From Spirometra erinaceieuropaei (lineage: Eukaryota; Platyhelminthes; Cestoda; Diphyllobothriidea; Diphyllobothriidae): a stretch of DNA of 64,000 nt. The translations under genes and the position numbers were made by a program. Below, piece after piece: positions 1 through 12,580 of this stretch (positions within the stretch are counted from its first letter, which is position 1; the number at the start of each line of letters is the position of its first letter). The notes beneath the pieces were generated by a model that ran no database searches, was not told where the DNA came from, and saw only the letters and a program-made list of their open reading frames with translations. Location: contig CACRXP010000382.1 of the NCBI GenBank assembly GCA_902702965.1, positions 312,995 through 376,994 on the forward strand, in the 5' to 3' direction.

Positions 1-18
1 TCCACAGTAGGTTGCACC

Positions 19-1395
19 TCATTTGTCTATAGGATAGAGCAACAAATTGAACTCAACCGACCTTTTCGGATATAACAGACATCTAAGACTGGCCACAAGT
101 GTTGTAGTCCGTCGCTGTACCTGCTGGATAGCATCACTGTTTTTCTTCATCCAGGACATCCATGTCGGCATTCTGTATTCCAAATGCAGTCTGACGAACA
201 TACTAAATATCGGCGAGAAGTGTTGTGGAGGACGGCGGAAATACTACAAAAGCGAGCTTAATTCAGTGCATGATGCCGGTTGTCTTTTGGACGGTTCTTT
301 TGTAGTGTTTAAAGTGCAGCGAATTTAAACTTGTCCAGGCTTTTTGCTCGTGTTCATTTTTTTAGTAAAATCTCATTCATCGTGTACCAGCGTTTTAAGA
401 GACACCTCCGACAGATTTAGAGAGCAAGACTACACATTTGGATGCACTAAATGCAAGACGCCAATTGCCAGACAGTGCAGCCAACTTGCCAACGTTTTCT
501 TGCAGGTTATGCGTGTCACCTGCACAGCTGACTTCTTTCCAGGCTTTTATATCATCTGCAAATATGATGACACCGCAGTCAAGATCTACAGTACAGTCGC
601 TGAGATAAACGAGGAAGAGGAGAGGACCCATGAACCAAACCTTGTTGAACACCGCGTTCTACTGGTACCCATTCGGATGCAGTGGTGTCAACAGTCACTC
701 TTTGCAGCCTACTTGACAGGTCACTCTTAATCCACCAAAAATGTTGTCTTGTATTTCCCACTGTCAAATCCTCTGTAGGGGTCGCTCAAGGTTGAAGAAG
801 ATGACATCAACTAAACGGCCCTGGTCTGTGACATTTATCAATGTTTCCAGTGAGTAAAGACTACTCGTAAAACATGAGTGACCACGATGAAATCCGTGCT
901 GAACAGGACATATCGAGTTCCTTTGTTCCATTTGCTGCACTAGATGTTCCTTACCAAGTCATTCCATGACCTTGCATAAAATGGGAGTCAAACTAATAAG
1001 GCAGCATGTTCCTGCCTCCAATCTGGACTCTTCTTTGTAGATTGGGGAAAAGTCCGTTTTTCATTCCTTCCGTAAGTTGCATTCACCCATGGGTTTTGGA
1101 GTATAATAGATACCAGCTCGCACAGTAAGTCAGCCAATCCTCGAAGGGCAAGTGGACGAATTTAATCTGGACCGGGGGATTTGGGAGGTTTCAATCGGAG
1201 TACTTCTGTCCTTCTCCATGTGGGCGAGAACCAAAGATAATCTTTTAACGCAAACGGTACAGGATTTTGTTCTGTGTATGAGGTAGAAGGAGGAGGATTA
1301 TGTTCATGAGTGAATATGGGTTGAGGGAAGCTGAAGAAGACTGATGTTGTTATTTCGTCATCCGTCACCATTACTCCGTTTTGGGGCCTCAGCAC
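19..1395 (-). pseudogene. Reverse transcriptase remnant of LINE copy A
   Basis: Minus-strand reading shows, from 5' to 3': LKPPKSPGPD (1162-1200), then in shifted frames an HGF-type motif region with LVQQMEQRNSICP near 930, then RVTVDTTASEW (about 670), GPLLFLVYLSDC, and the catalytic-core match IIFADDIKAW (about 550), then FVRLHLEYRMPTW and QQVQRRTTTLVASLR near the left edge. These are the standard RT palm and thumb signatures of CR1-clade LINEs. At least three frames are needed to read it, so it is a pseudogene. Two overlapping frames at 395-767 mark one clear frameshift just upstream of FADD. Confidence 0.8.
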
Positions 1396-1757
1396 CGGAA
1401 TCGGTTTTACGCCTTTTTTTCTTAATAGCGATCTGTAGTTCCCAGTTTATTCGCGATGGTGGTCGCTCGTTATCTTTCATCTGAATGGACAGATAGGACC
1501 AATGACACATTTAACCAACAAACTGAGCTTGCTCCAGTAATCGTAATGCGGTTTTCCACGGCATTGCTGAAACTTGCGTTCGCATACTGGAAATATCGCC
1601 CTTCTAGATGTTTGTTTTCAATTGCTCCAATGAGTCAGGTCAGGAGAACATGAAGTACTCAAAAGCACTCCAGTATTATCACTATCACCAATCGGTGGGA
1701 GATCTTGTGCCCCGACACCCTATCTCCATTTCGAGTGAGCATCGAGTGAAGACAATT

Positions 1758-2265
1758 TTAAAGTTGTCCTTCGCCAACACGTGTTTCGATCGCTGCATTC
1801 TGGAAAAATAGTTTATCCGCCGCCATTTTGATCAAATAATATCCGGCTGTGTCCAGTGGACCCAAAACCTTCCAAGCCTGCCAGTCGATTTCGAGACTGC
1901 TAAAGTCCCCAACAAAACGGACATCTCTGTCTGAGCGGGTCCTGATCAGTTCCATTAGGAGAAGGTTATCGTGTCCGGCAATTCGGTTTGGAGGGCAGTA
2001 TATAAATGCAAACGCCATTGGCCGGGAGCGTTTAGTGAAAATAGTGAAAAAAATTCCATTTCCGCTCTTTTTTGTGGGATGTTGCTCGGGGACTGCGGTC
2101 AAATTGCAGCTGACATAGACATCGACTCCCTCCTCGGCTTTTTCTGTCTCTTCTGAACAGTACATTGCCTTATAAGAGATTACCCATGTTCCCCAAAAGC
2201 TTCGGAAAACCATGATTCTGTCAAGGCGATGCTATCTTGTGTGCTCGTTGGCCAAAGTTCTGTGT
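1758..2265 (-). pseudogene. EEP/APE-type endonuclease remnant of LINE copy A
   Basis: An open stretch of about 150 codons (1758-2213), with recognisable endonuclease text continuing to about 2265 in another frame. In intact CR1-like LINEs this domain nicks the chromosomal target for target-primed reverse transcription. Visible motifs are IALTESWF, then AFIYCPPNR, and VGDFSSLEIDW, which replaces the family's GDFNAPxIDW; the catalytic Asn of GDFN is therefore lost (N to S). A frameshift separates the N-terminal strand from the rest. It lies directly upstream of the RT part of the same element. Not functional. Confidence 0.75.
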
Positions 2266-2330
2266 TAATTCACCTTGTTAACCAGGCTTTATACATTCGA
2301 GTGCATCACCGTCAGTGTCCGTATTGTCGG

Positions 2331-5300
2331 CTACAAATAGCGTTAGACAATGGAACGACAGTATGATCGGTTTTGTCATCCTTCCCCTTACTTTAAGCTC
2401 TTCTTACCCTCTTTTGTCGTCGTCTTAACCTCTATCGATAGCCCTTCGATTTTGTGTCTTCTGTCGGTTCGTAATCTGGATGAAAACAACTTCCTATACA
2501 AATGAAGAAGAGACGTTTTCCCATCGAGGGGATTTGAAACTTGGACTTCCTTTTCATGAATGAGTTTAGAGGCCCTGATAAGGACAATCCGCGCGGCGCA
2601 CCTGGGTTTCGTAGACGAAAGGCTTTTCGCACAGTAACATCCTCAATTCTGCAGGGCGGAATTTAAATGTGCCTAAAAGAGGTTGGGATTATGTTCGAGA
2701 ATTTTTTTTAGAATAGAAGTATTGGACTCAGTAGTTCCCTTTTTGGCGATACTTTGTTTTCGGCCAAGATTTCTGTCTGATGTTTTAGTTTTTTTTAATG
2801 AAACTTCGACATCAGGAATAATTGCATTATGGTCGACAATGAATTTTGTATCAGAACTAGTGCCTAAGTTTGTGTATTGAATGCTAAATTCGACCTGGAA
2901 ACTTCCACGGTCACTGTCCTGTCGCAATTTACTTCACACAGGATTATTTTGCTCGCTTCCATAAGCGGATTTTTGGGTACGCCTCCTACCTGATCTGTCC
3001 TTACGGTAGAATGGAGTGAAAGCGTCACCTTCCAGAAGTAACTGCAAGTCCTTATAGTAGCTCTTAACAGGTTGTTTGGGGTTCATCCTGGTTTTTTATT
3101 TTTTGCGTTCGGGGATATGTTAGGTTTGGTTGCCGTAGCGAATGACGAAGTATGACTATTGTGTTACGTTAGCGCCGACCGCCTAATTATTCTGAGGAAC
3201 TGATTTGCCGAAAGTCTCCTCTGGTGACATAACTGGCCTTCTTTTCCCGGAAGGCCATCAGTCTTCCACGACTGTGCTTTCCTTTAATCCATCACCTGTC
3301 ATTTGGATAGCTTAGTGATTTTTCAGGGATTTTATTTGGGTGGGCTCCAGAAAAATCATGATAATGCCACTCTTTAGATCTTGACTCTCTTCTAGTATTT
3401 TAAATCGCCTCACAATTGACGCTGTGGATGAGCTGACATGGGGTTTGCCTTTTTGTCCATATAGTTTTCAGTGTCTGTTGTGTGTACGCTGGTCTCTCTT
3501 CCTTGTCGTGCCGCCTAGACTATACAATCCTTAATCAACTTGGAGGCCAGCGATCCATGGAAATTCTTTGCAGAGGACTGTTAATGTCGTAAAAATACTC
3601 AGCTCTTGCTCCGTGTTCAAATGCTTACTATGATTAGCTCCAGCCCGTGACCTCGCAGCGTACTGTCATTGACCATCGTCCTCGGTATCATAGGCACCGA
3701 GTTCGTATTCCAACGGCACGGCACAACTTTTGTGGGCGCATACTTTATGACTGAATGGTTCATTGCTGAGGGTTTCTTAATATTGTTATCTGCTCTGTAA
3801 TAATACAGGACATTTTCATCTAGTTATTATAATAAGGAAAGTTACCAAACCTGTGACGTAAAGAAGAAAACGACTCAATTTTCGCAGTCTTCGATGCGGA
3901 TCTTGGAGAGAAGCAGTCAAGTAGAGTCTCGTACAGATGGTTTGACGGTTGGGGAGAACAGTTGAGGTCAAATTTGAGATACGCTTCAACGACATGAAGT
4001 GAGAAAAGTAGTCGCTGAAAATGTACTTCGGAGGGTTTAAATAGAATGTTACCTTGGTCACAGTATTGTGAACGACGGTAGATAAATTCGAAACCCAAAG
4101 TTTCAAAGAGTCGTAAAATTTCCGAGATGACACAATCGAAATTCGAATAAAATGATATTAACCTGCAATTTCTTTCTACTCGACGTGATGTCTACACTAT
4201 ACTGTCGACCAAAATCGACGTTACTCGAATGGCTAAAGATTCAGAAACAAATAAACTCCCCACACTCTATTTGCGAAGACCTTTTACCGGATCTCGCCTA
4301 GTAACAGAGGCCAAGAGAAACCACACGACACCTCATATGTGGTGGTACCGAAAGTGGTGCACAAAGGGATGAACTCGATCTACAAGTTAGGATACCCAGG
4401 CTGTTCAGTAGAATTCGGCTGATGCTGTATTTTGGTTGTGCGTTCCAAGCCGATGGAATGACGAACAATGGCATGAATTCCAGCGTAGGAAAGACCGGAG
4501 TAGAAAAACCTGTAATAAATCAGCTGTTGACTGAGAATTAGATAGGCCTCTCGAGGTGGATATTTGTCAGAGTGGAAAAGGCATAAGCAAGTGGTTTAGG
4601 GTCATAGTGGATACAAAGTCCTGACCTCCAACATAGTTACCAAAATTCTTCATGGGGAGATGCCGTAACTAGTTTAGGTTGGCGTAAGTTTGGTAGAGTA
4701 GGAAGCCAAGGGTTAAGTGCTAGCTGGGGTCTGTTGTTGGAGGGTTGCACCTATAACATAAATGGAGGTGCCGGGAACAATGGAGAGCAAGACATCAACT
4801 AGAAGGTGGGAAAGGACAGTTGTATCTGCAGGGATTACTTTGACATGCCGGAAAGTGTTTGTGGTTGTGTGAGGAAGAGGGAGCTCGCGGTTGTTGCCGC
4901 ATAAAGAGTTAACGTGAGATGAAACATCGACAAAAGTTGGCAAGACCTACGAAACGGTGCAGTTATCTGAAGTGACTGGAAGAAGGGGACACTCAAGTAT
5001 ATAAATCTTTGGTGTTTATGGGATAACAACCAAAAGCATATATGCGGTGTCCTGGGAACAAGAGCGAGGGAACGCACAAAACCCATTGAGATGCATTGGT
5101 AAAGGCGCCAAATTGGCTGAATCTTTGAAGAATGTGACATGGGTAATCTAGGCATTCATCTCTACTGGGACACGCAAACAGATCTACAGTGACTATGCGA
5201 AACGGGACGTGAACTTAGTGCGCTGCAATAATCAAGTCAAGTCCTATGTTGGAAGTGAAAGACAGAAGGAACAGGGAGGGGGTGGCTTAATATATACAGA

Positions 5301-6566
5301 AACCGGATTTGCCCACCCAGACGGTAGTAGCAACTGGCAAAGCGAAGACTGGTGTTGACTGCGTCCAGTCATGCCGTAGTCTCCATGAGACATTTGTGGC
5401 AACCGCTTTTGTAGGCTCGTGGGCCAAGCTCAAGTGGTCTCCAATCGACATGTGTTGCATTTGCGGAGGTGTGGTGTGCCAGTGGCTTCGGTTGTGGTTG
5501 CAGGGGTGGCGCGTCTAAGTGGCGCATGGGCATCTGCGACTCTGCGGGGACGCAGTTGTGTCCGAGCTGAGTTCCGTCGAGTGGCTTAAGGTCAGCGCAT
5601 CTGGAATGGCTCGCTTCAAGGGGTGAATGACCTTGAGGCAGCGAAATATTGAACAATACCGCCAGACCGGTCATGATGGTTGACAACTACAACCCATATA
5701 TATAAAGAAAGACTAGAAGTTATTCCCGGAGGACTTCGTTGATGAAACTTCGAAAGGCTTATGTAGGGTTGTAGGGCCCAAAATTCGTCCTGACGAAATC
5801 ATGTAACCAGATGGTGCCGTATTCGCCGTTTAGATGGTGTCGTCTGGAGCAAATAGGATTGATTGGAAGACTTGAACTAGATCAACGTTGAAAAAATGCT
5901 GTACAGGTTAGACTGGAAGAGAAGACCTGGAGGTGGGAAAGTGCGTGTCGGATGGGGACAGTGCAGCTGTTTAATCGTCGGTAATCACCGCATGGACGCT
6001 AGTCTTCGAGGGATTTTTTAAAAACTATGTGCAAATGAGCAGTCAAAGGATTAGTGGAGAGTCACACTATGCCCAGCTCCATCATAGCCTACTTATAGGC
6101 CGCTAACTGGCAAATATGACCAAAACGGGTGATCCGGCATTTGAAATATAATTCATGACGGAATATTCAATAAACTGGTCAGATTATGGACGTCAGGAAT
6201 GGATGGGAATTCCGAGAGCAAATAATGATAGAGGTGGACGAAGGGTGTGCTGGAATGTTAGGAAAGACGGATTAAGTGGTACCAGCTGAACGTTTAGAAT
6301 ACAAGGATATCATAATGTCTACTGGTTTATAGGACTTGACTTCACTGAGAAGAACGGAAAAGGATATAAAATCGATACATAGAATGGCGGTACAAAAGTC
6401 ACAAGTAGCATACACTTAACGAACAAAGCGCCGTAAACCAAAATCTAAAGTTAGGGGACGTTGGGCAGAAGTGTTTATGGAAGTACTATTAGCTGCGTGC
6501 AGGGAAAATTGGGAGTTGAGTGACTTACAGTCTGTCAGAGAGCATGGAACTAGGTTAATCTAATCG
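2331..6566. other. No recognisable gene
   Basis: Short open frames here (for example 2673-2927, 3816-4133 and 4713-5155 on the minus strand) show no domain I recognise and no convincing splice structure. The GC-rich stretch 5309-5690 is open on both strands over 70-105 codons and reads like part of a dispersed repeat rather than a gene, but I have no second copy in the window to prove that. Confidence 0.5.
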
Positions 6567-6867
6567 TTAGTATCCGCAAGGAAAGCACGACACGAACTCA
6601 CATCGAAAATGCTGAGCAGATGATTTGGAGAGGTCGGACCGACCAAGTTTGCCGTCGCCGCTACTGGCTGGCAGATGGGTTTTCTGCCGAAGATTTTTTG
6701 TAACGACGCGGAAGCTCACCATGATGGACACTGAACACATAAGTGTGGCAATGCCAACAGAAAATATCAGCCACGGGTAGGCCTGAAACTGAAATGAGAG
6801 ACCTTGCAAGGCAAGTAGCGGAAAGAACTGGACGATGACACCAGGAAAAGTACGAAAGTGAGAAATT

Positions 6868-7412
6868 TTAAGGATGGGGTCCAAGACGTTTTACGACGTC
6901 CTCGATGGTGGGCGTAGCTGGCACAGCTGTGATATGACTAGAAACGCTGACTGCAATAATTAGCTGGTCGTACTCGGGGATGCAGTCGGCAGCTTCTGTG
7001 AGCATTTGGACAGCCGAGGAAGGAACGTTAAGCGCAAGGATAGCTTGTACAAAAGAGGGTAACCGTTGGGGAGGGGTAGCTTGGACATTTTGACGCTGAG
7101 ATTTTGTCCATCCTTCGACTACATTTGACGCCCACGAAGTTATGCAGGCTACATATTCCCAGAACTTTTTCACAAACTCAAACCCTACATCGTTTTAGGT
7201 TGGTAGGGGATGCGGAAAATGAGGCCTCACTTTGCTGCAGTATGCGGCTCGTCTATGGATAGACTATCCGTAATATCCTGATGGTTAGCGAAAATATCCG
7301 TTGGCAGTGCAGCCACGATATGATGAAATTTCGCTTCCTCCCTCATTATCTGCAGCAAGGTAAAATGGGATTCTACCGTGGGCGGCGACAGCGTAATGCC
7401 ACTGAGCCACAC
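6868..7412 (-). pseudogene. Ty3/gypsy-like gag remnant
   Basis: Two minus-strand open stretches in gag order. The first (7227-7412) reads TVESHFTLLQIM then KFHHIVAALP, which resembles the capsid N-terminal segment of Ty3/gypsy gags (an 'ExxF...KxxHVVxALP' pattern). The second (6868-7173) reads RLPSFVQAILALN then MLTEAADCIPEY, resembling the following 'LPxxVxxxLA...LAExAD' capsid segment. Gag would form the particle in which an LTR retrotransposon is copied. No zinc knuckle, protease, RT, integrase or LTR was seen nearby, so this is an isolated, frameshifted fragment. The hydrophobic open frame at 6567-6884 downstream is unassigned. Confidence 0.5.
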
Positions 7413-7467
7413 GGATGGGAGATCGAAAGTGGGAGTACCAGTTTTTGATGACCGGTAGGTTCACTCT

Positions 7468-8016
7468 TCATGATTTACTAATGCCGGTCCAAGGTGATAT
7501 AATTGAGTTAGAAGACGAATAGGCCGACGCCGACAGATGAGGGCGGCATTCGTACTGGTTTGGAAAATGAGACAGCGTGGACAGAAAAAAGGGTCTGGCT
7601 GAGTTGTTACAACTCCTGGGAGTCTTCAGGAGCGTTCGCGGGTCCTTCGGGACTTCTGGGTGGTAGGGCCGCAGCATATCGAATAAAGCCTTCATCATAG
7701 AGAACGGCATTCGTGTTTTCAGACACAGATCTTGTAAATCGGACAGAAAAGATTTTCCCACATTTTCCGTCACATGCACTTGGCTGCCTGCAAAATCTAC
7801 ACCCACTAATATTCTACATCGATGGAAAAACCTACCAGTGTAACCCTCAGCCGTTAATTCAGGCATTTCTAATTCAGGAAAGTCGCTTGGCAAAGTAGAC
7901 GCCGATGGAACATTAACCGGTTGAGCAGCCTCCGTTGCGGCATAGTAGGCCCTCTTTAGGCGCTGGATTCGCTTATAGGCAGTGCTCCGGTTGATTCCAA
8001 AATACTTACGCTTCAT
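7468..8016 (-). pseudogene. Transposase-like protein, N-terminal fragment
   Basis: A 182-codon minus-strand frame starting at ATG 8014-8016. Residues 6-32 (FGINRSTAYKRIQRLKRAYY) look like a helix-turn-helix type DNA-binding start. The segment around residues 98-132 ends in VPKDPRTLLKTPR, a block I recognise from the N-terminal part of a widespread family of large uncharacterised metazoan transposase-like proteins ('LPxDxRTLLxTPR'). After TPR the reading becomes low in resemblance, suggesting a frameshift near 7620, and no catalytic core follows because a gag fragment lies downstream. Family assignment is from memory; a host HTH protein cannot be excluded. Confidence 0.4.
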
Positions 8017-8473
8017 TTCTACTTAGTGTCAATGACAAAAATGATAAACAAAGGCTCAAAGTGCAGCTTTTCAGATGACTCTGCTAGAACGGATATCTCA
8101 TTGATATTGCTTAAATCAACAGACAAATATTCAATGATAATACAAATTTACAGGTCAAAAGTAACAAAATATCATAAAAGACAGCAAAAGGACAGTTCGT
8201 AACATACCACAGTAACGTATGCACGTACACCAACGTAGACGGTATTAGAACTCACAACGAGAGGAACGCAGCTCACGTGAGAGATAAGTCCCGCAAAGTG
8301 ACACACTTAAACAATTAAGAGCTTCATATCAGGATTGCCAAGATATGTAAAAAGCACAACTTCCGAGGTCCTAAAGTACTTTTTACTATTCAAAAAACAA
8401 TTTTAAACCGAAAAATGCACGCCTATTCACGGACTAATGCCTGTTAGTAGTGCAGTACCGACGAGAAAACTAC

Positions 8474-8529
8474 GAGGGGGCTGGCCCCCTCATAGCCCCT
8501 TCTTGGCCCCATTTCAAGAGGGGGCCAAG
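8474..8529. repeat. Two adjacent GC-rich hairpins
   Basis: An 18-bp near-palindrome (8474-8491, GAGGGGGCTGGCCCCCTC) is followed 10 bp later by a perfect stem of 9 bp (CTTGGCCCC at 8502-8510 with GGGGCCAAG at 8521-8529) and a 10-base loop. The surrounding DNA is AT-rich, so the pair stands out. It could be the palindromic end of a transposon or a replication or transcription structure; nothing next to it decides. Confidence 0.6.
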
Positions 8530-9776
8530 TGCTGGCAGGGATGATTGACAAAAGTAGGGCGGGGATGAATTAAACTGAAAATCCCTAAGCATGACAGTAA
8601 AATAGAAGGCGTTATGAACTAGAGGGTGTCACCCATGCTGTATGTAAATTGGTCTATCCTTGGACATAAAAGATAAATGTTCACAGATTGTTTGAGCCAG
8701 TCAAACAAGAAGCAACGCATCAGCCATGAAGAGGCAGCATAACATTGAATTGTTACTAAAAGAATTTTTATTAGTTTTCAAGCTATTTTAGTGCACTAAG
8801 ACAAAACATTTTTAACGCCACTGCACAGTCATGCCGTAAAGTATGTTCGGCGTTATTATTATCAAATTGTTGCAGGAAATTATTACAGCTCTTTTTTCCT
8901 GAGACAGTATGATATTTTAAACACTCCCCTTTAATTAGACGACTGGTGAAGGGTAGTACTTCAAGGTTCTATTCGAGATGGACAGGTATAAATGGAATTA
9001 CTGTGGGTACTTGCACAGTTCAGGTCAACATATTTAAGCGTAACAGACAATACCGGTGCGGAATCTGTTAAGACGGTTCACACAATACTCAAGTCGTAAT
9101 AAACATAATACCATTATGTTGTCAGTGACGTAATTGTTTTCTTTCGTTATTATTTACAGTAATGATATTTTCACTGAAATCACAAATTGGTCAGCCCTTA
9201 AGGTAAGTCAGTGACCTCAAGTGTGCTTTCTCATATTCCAAGGACATCATAGATGCTTGCGTCGAAAAATAATGCCGGGTTACTATTATAACTCTCTGAA
9301 AACTTCCTCGGGTTGTTTGTGTGAATTGACACTTCCCGCACGGACCTAGGATGGTGGTGGTGTAACTGCGCGTCGGTGCTCTTCCCCTTCTCCTCCGCTG
9401 ACCCCTTCCCCGCAACTCGCCGTAACTTTCCCGTCTCTCCCTCCCTACATCGTCAGCTCCCTCGGTCCTCCCCTTCAGTTGCTGACCTTGATGTCCACAA
9501 AACGTTCCCATTTTCCTTTCTTGTGGATGAGTATTGTGATTCGTCAACGACTATATTCAGATCGGCTTTAGACGAGATCTCATCCCGGTGCCTCGCTACC
9601 TCGGTTTGTGCTATCCTAGGCGTCCTCGGCCGCTATGCTACGCTTACGAAAGTTAATTTCAACGTGGCAGATAGACTTCTCATTGGCAAAGTGCAGTTTC
9701 ATGTCTTTTGGCCCCGATGAGCTTCCTGGTCTCAACATGTTTTCAGAGTGACCAGCTCTCAGAAGTAAGTCAGTTT
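8530..9776. other. No recognisable gene
   Basis: AT-rich up to about 9180. Overlapping open frames at 9191-9547 (-) and 9376-9720 (+) share a GC-rich, arginine/serine-rich composition and no recognisable domain; neither is called. Confidence 0.4.
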
Positions 9777-9884
9777 AAGTCAGTTTATTAAGGGAATGAG
9801 GCTTTCGCCCTTGAGCTCCCTATTCGTATCGATAAACAGAAATTAATTCATCAATTACATCAGCAAATGCGAAAAGTTAAGAAG

Positions 9885-12140
9885 TTAGCGGTAAGTGTGA
9901 GCTAGGCGCAAACCGCCGCCGCTAAAACAATCACTATTGAATGTACAGTAAGTTCTCAACAAGTGAGCGTCTAGTCTGCACTTAAAGGATTTGACACTTT
10001 CGGAAAGAACGACGGCATCAGGGAGTCCATTCCATGCCCCGATGACCCTGTGAGAGAAGGCGTTCCGCCGGACGTCCGAATGAGCCCGCTTCCTTTGCAG
10101 TTTGAAGGGATGACCACGCAGACAGTCAGTCCGGACCAATTCAAAAAATTCATCAAAGTCCAGGACACACTCACGGCTTCTGACAATCCTGTAGGTTTGA
10201 ATGAGATCGCCGCGCATTTGCCTGTAATTTAGAGGAAACAGATTTAGTTCGGTCAGCCTGGTTTCGTAAGGCAAATGATGAAGATTCTTGAGCAACTTCG
10301 TAGCCATCGCCTGTACTCTTTCCAGTCGTTGATAATCTTTCTTTAACCACGGTCGCCAGGCCTGGACTGCATACTCTAAGTGAGACCGGACGAATGCCCC
10401 ATAGGTTTTACCGAACAGTTCTTTATCGATCTGCACAAATCCTCGCCTCATCGCAAATAACACCCTTGTCGCACTTTTGGCTGCCCTTTGACACTGTGAC
10501 GATGGTTTCAGCGAGGAGGTCATTAGGACTCCCAGGTCTTTCTGTTCCACAACATCTGAAAGGGGCTGACCACCAAGGACGTATTGAAAGGAATCGTCCT
10601 CCTTACTGGTCCGTCTGGTGCGGAGTCTCAGGACCACACATTTGTCCACATTAAAATTGAGGACCCAGCGAGCTGACCAACTGTTTAGGCGGTTGAGACT
10701 GTCTTGAAGCGAGTACCTATCTGCATCAGATCTGATGGGTCTCCACAGCTTAACATCGTCAGCAAACATGATGGCGCTGCATCCCAGGTCGTCGACGCAG
10801 TCGTTAATGTAAACCAGGAATAGCAACGGCCCTAAGACGGAGCCCTGGGGTACACCACTTAGAACGGGAGTAGGAGTTGACCTTGAGGCCTCAATGCACA
10901 CGGTTTGCGATCTCCCGGTAAGAAAATCTGTTAGCCATGTCAGCAGCGTTCCTCTTATCCCAATTTCAGAAAGTTTTTAGATTAGGCGTTTGTGTGGGAC
11001 GCTGTCGAACGCCTCCTTAAAGTCTGTGTATATGACATCAACCCTCCCATCCTCGTCCAGTGCGCGAGTCCACTGCTCCGTCGAGAGCAATAAACTGGAA
11101 AAACACGAGCGGTTCTGTCTAAAGCCGTGCTGCAGGTCTGAGATTAAATGGCCCTGCTCCAGGAACTCCATAGTTGCTTTCTTAACTATGGCCTCCATTA
11201 TTTTACAGCAGATGCAGGTTAGACTAACAGGTCGGTAATTGTTAGCATTAGTGCGAGCCCCGCCCTTGTATATCGGAAAGATATTTGCTGTCTTCCATTC
11301 CGGTGGCAACCTCCCTAATTCGAATGACGAGCGGAAGATGTGCGCCAGTGGTTTGGAAAGTTCATTCGCCAGTTCCTTCAAGAATTTGGCCGGTATATTG
11401 TCCGCACCCAAGGACTTTGCTTCCTTCAGATTTTTCAGCTCCCTTTCCACGACAGCTGTCGGGAACAGTATGGAGTCAAGCACGCGATCAGCAGTCTCAA
11501 CAGCGTTGTTAGCACTGCGACTGCGAAACTCTGTTTCTCTAGTAAAAACCGAGGCAAAATACTGTCCTAAGTGTTCGGCTTTCTCGCTGTTCTCAGTGAT
11601 CTCTACACCATTACCATCCTTCAGCACCGCGACCGGGTCCTTAATTTTCAGTCTACTGTTCAGATAGTGAAATAAAATCTTCGGTTTCTGTTCAGCCTGT
11701 CGTATAATTTTGGATTCATACTCCTTCCGTGCCTGACGGATACATTTTTTGACGGCATTTCGTTGACGACGAAATTCTTCGAAATGCGCTGGTGACGCAG
11801 TTTCCCTGAATATTTTCCATCTTTTGCTTTTCTTCCGTAGCTGTCTATTTAGGTCCCTAGTTAACCAAGCAGGTCTACTAGTTGTTTTTTGTACTTTAGG
11901 TGGACAACAGCGCCTAATCAGATCGAGTGAAATCGTTTTAAAAGATTTCCAGTCGTCCTCCGGATCTCCCCTGAGTATTTGGTCCCAATTCACAGACAGC
12001 AATACGTTCTTCATCATATTAAAATCTGCCTTCCATATATTAGGTTGGCCCTCTGTTCTCTTCTGGCGTTTAGAGAAGAGCGAGTAATCCCATAGTAGCG
12101 TAGTATGGTCACTTTTCCCGAGAGGTGCATTGGAATACAC
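9885..12140 (-). pseudogene. CR1-like reverse transcriptase (LINE copy B)
   Basis: Continuation of the endonuclease frame, 752 codons with one internal TAA (10977-10979). It copies element RNA into DNA at the nicked target. Visible blocks: a basic linker (RRQRNAVKKCIRQARKEY); KSLGADNIPAKFLKELA; YRPVSLTCICCKIMEAIVKK; LQHGFRQNRSCFSS; YTDFKEAFDSVPHKRL (palm Asp); GVPQGSVLGPLLFLVYIND; MFADDVKLW with both catalytic Asp; KDLGVLMTSSLKPS; and the CR1-type end RSHLEYAVQAW with LNLFPLNYRQMRGDL. Only two changes separate copy B from an open frame, so it inserted recently relative to copy A. No RNase H domain is seen, as usual for this clade. Confidence 0.92.
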
Positions 12141-12580
12141 TTAGTCGATATTAGAGAAGTCTTTAGTGAAAACTAGGTCTAGACAATTTGCTCTCTGGTT
12201 CTCTCGAAATCTTGTTGGTACCTTCACATGTTGCGCCAGAGGGAGGTCGAGTGTGAGGTCAAGTAGCTTATTGCTGAAAGAGGCTGGTCCACCATTAGCT
12301 GCCATAGTTTCCCACTCTATTGCAGGTGCGTTGAAATCCCCAGCAATAAGTACCTCTTGGTGGCTAGCTACGTCTTTGACTAAACCAAGGAACGACTCAT
12401 CACCTGCAATCAGAAGGTTTGGTGGTCTGTAAATCGTCAGACATTCTAGATTTTGTGCATTGCTCTTCTTTATCTTTATCCAGACGGATTCATATTCAAG
12501 GGAGAGGGTGTGGGCTCCTTCAACTGCTGAAATTCCTTCCCTTACATACACGACTACCCCTCCGCCCTGCCTATTTTTGC
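12141..12580 (-). pseudogene. EEP endonuclease, C-terminal half (LINE copy B)
   Basis: About 140 codons: NRQGGGVVVYVREGI, then LTIYRPPN, then the catalytic-loop motif IAGDFNAPAIEW (Asp and Asn of GDFN kept), then LDLTLDLPLAQHV and ANCLDLVFTK. The order and spacing fit the second half of an APE-like endonuclease. The N-terminal strands with the first metal-binding Asn and Glu (ITETW region) are absent because the element is 5' truncated; a stop lies just upstream of SKNRQGGG. The domain ends at an in-frame TAA, after which the same frame continues into VYSNAPLGKSDHTTL, so the stop is a simple substitution. Confidence 0.85.

Larger units (their letters stand above)
1..2330 (-). mobile_element. 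Decayed CR1/Jockey-like non-LTR retrotransposon (copy A)
   Basis: A LINE lying antisense and running off the left edge of the window. Read on the minus strand it gives, in order, the end of an endonuclease N-terminus (IALTESWF near 2250), an EEP endonuclease body (1758-2213), a linker, and a reverse transcriptase from about 1395 down to base 19. Many frameshifts and stops show that it is old. Its RT wording (TVDTTASEW, FADDIKAW) closely resembles the fragment at 52870-53640, so the two probably belong to one family. The 5' boundary near 2330 is approximate; the 3' end is outside the window. Confidence 0.8.

Noticed and set aside
5309..5690. GC-rich block open on both strands
   Set aside because: Probably a dispersed repeat, but no second copy in the window, so not called as one.
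9191..9720. Overlapping frames on both strands, 114-118 codons
   Set aside because: Arg/Ser-rich, GC-driven, no domain and no supporting signals.
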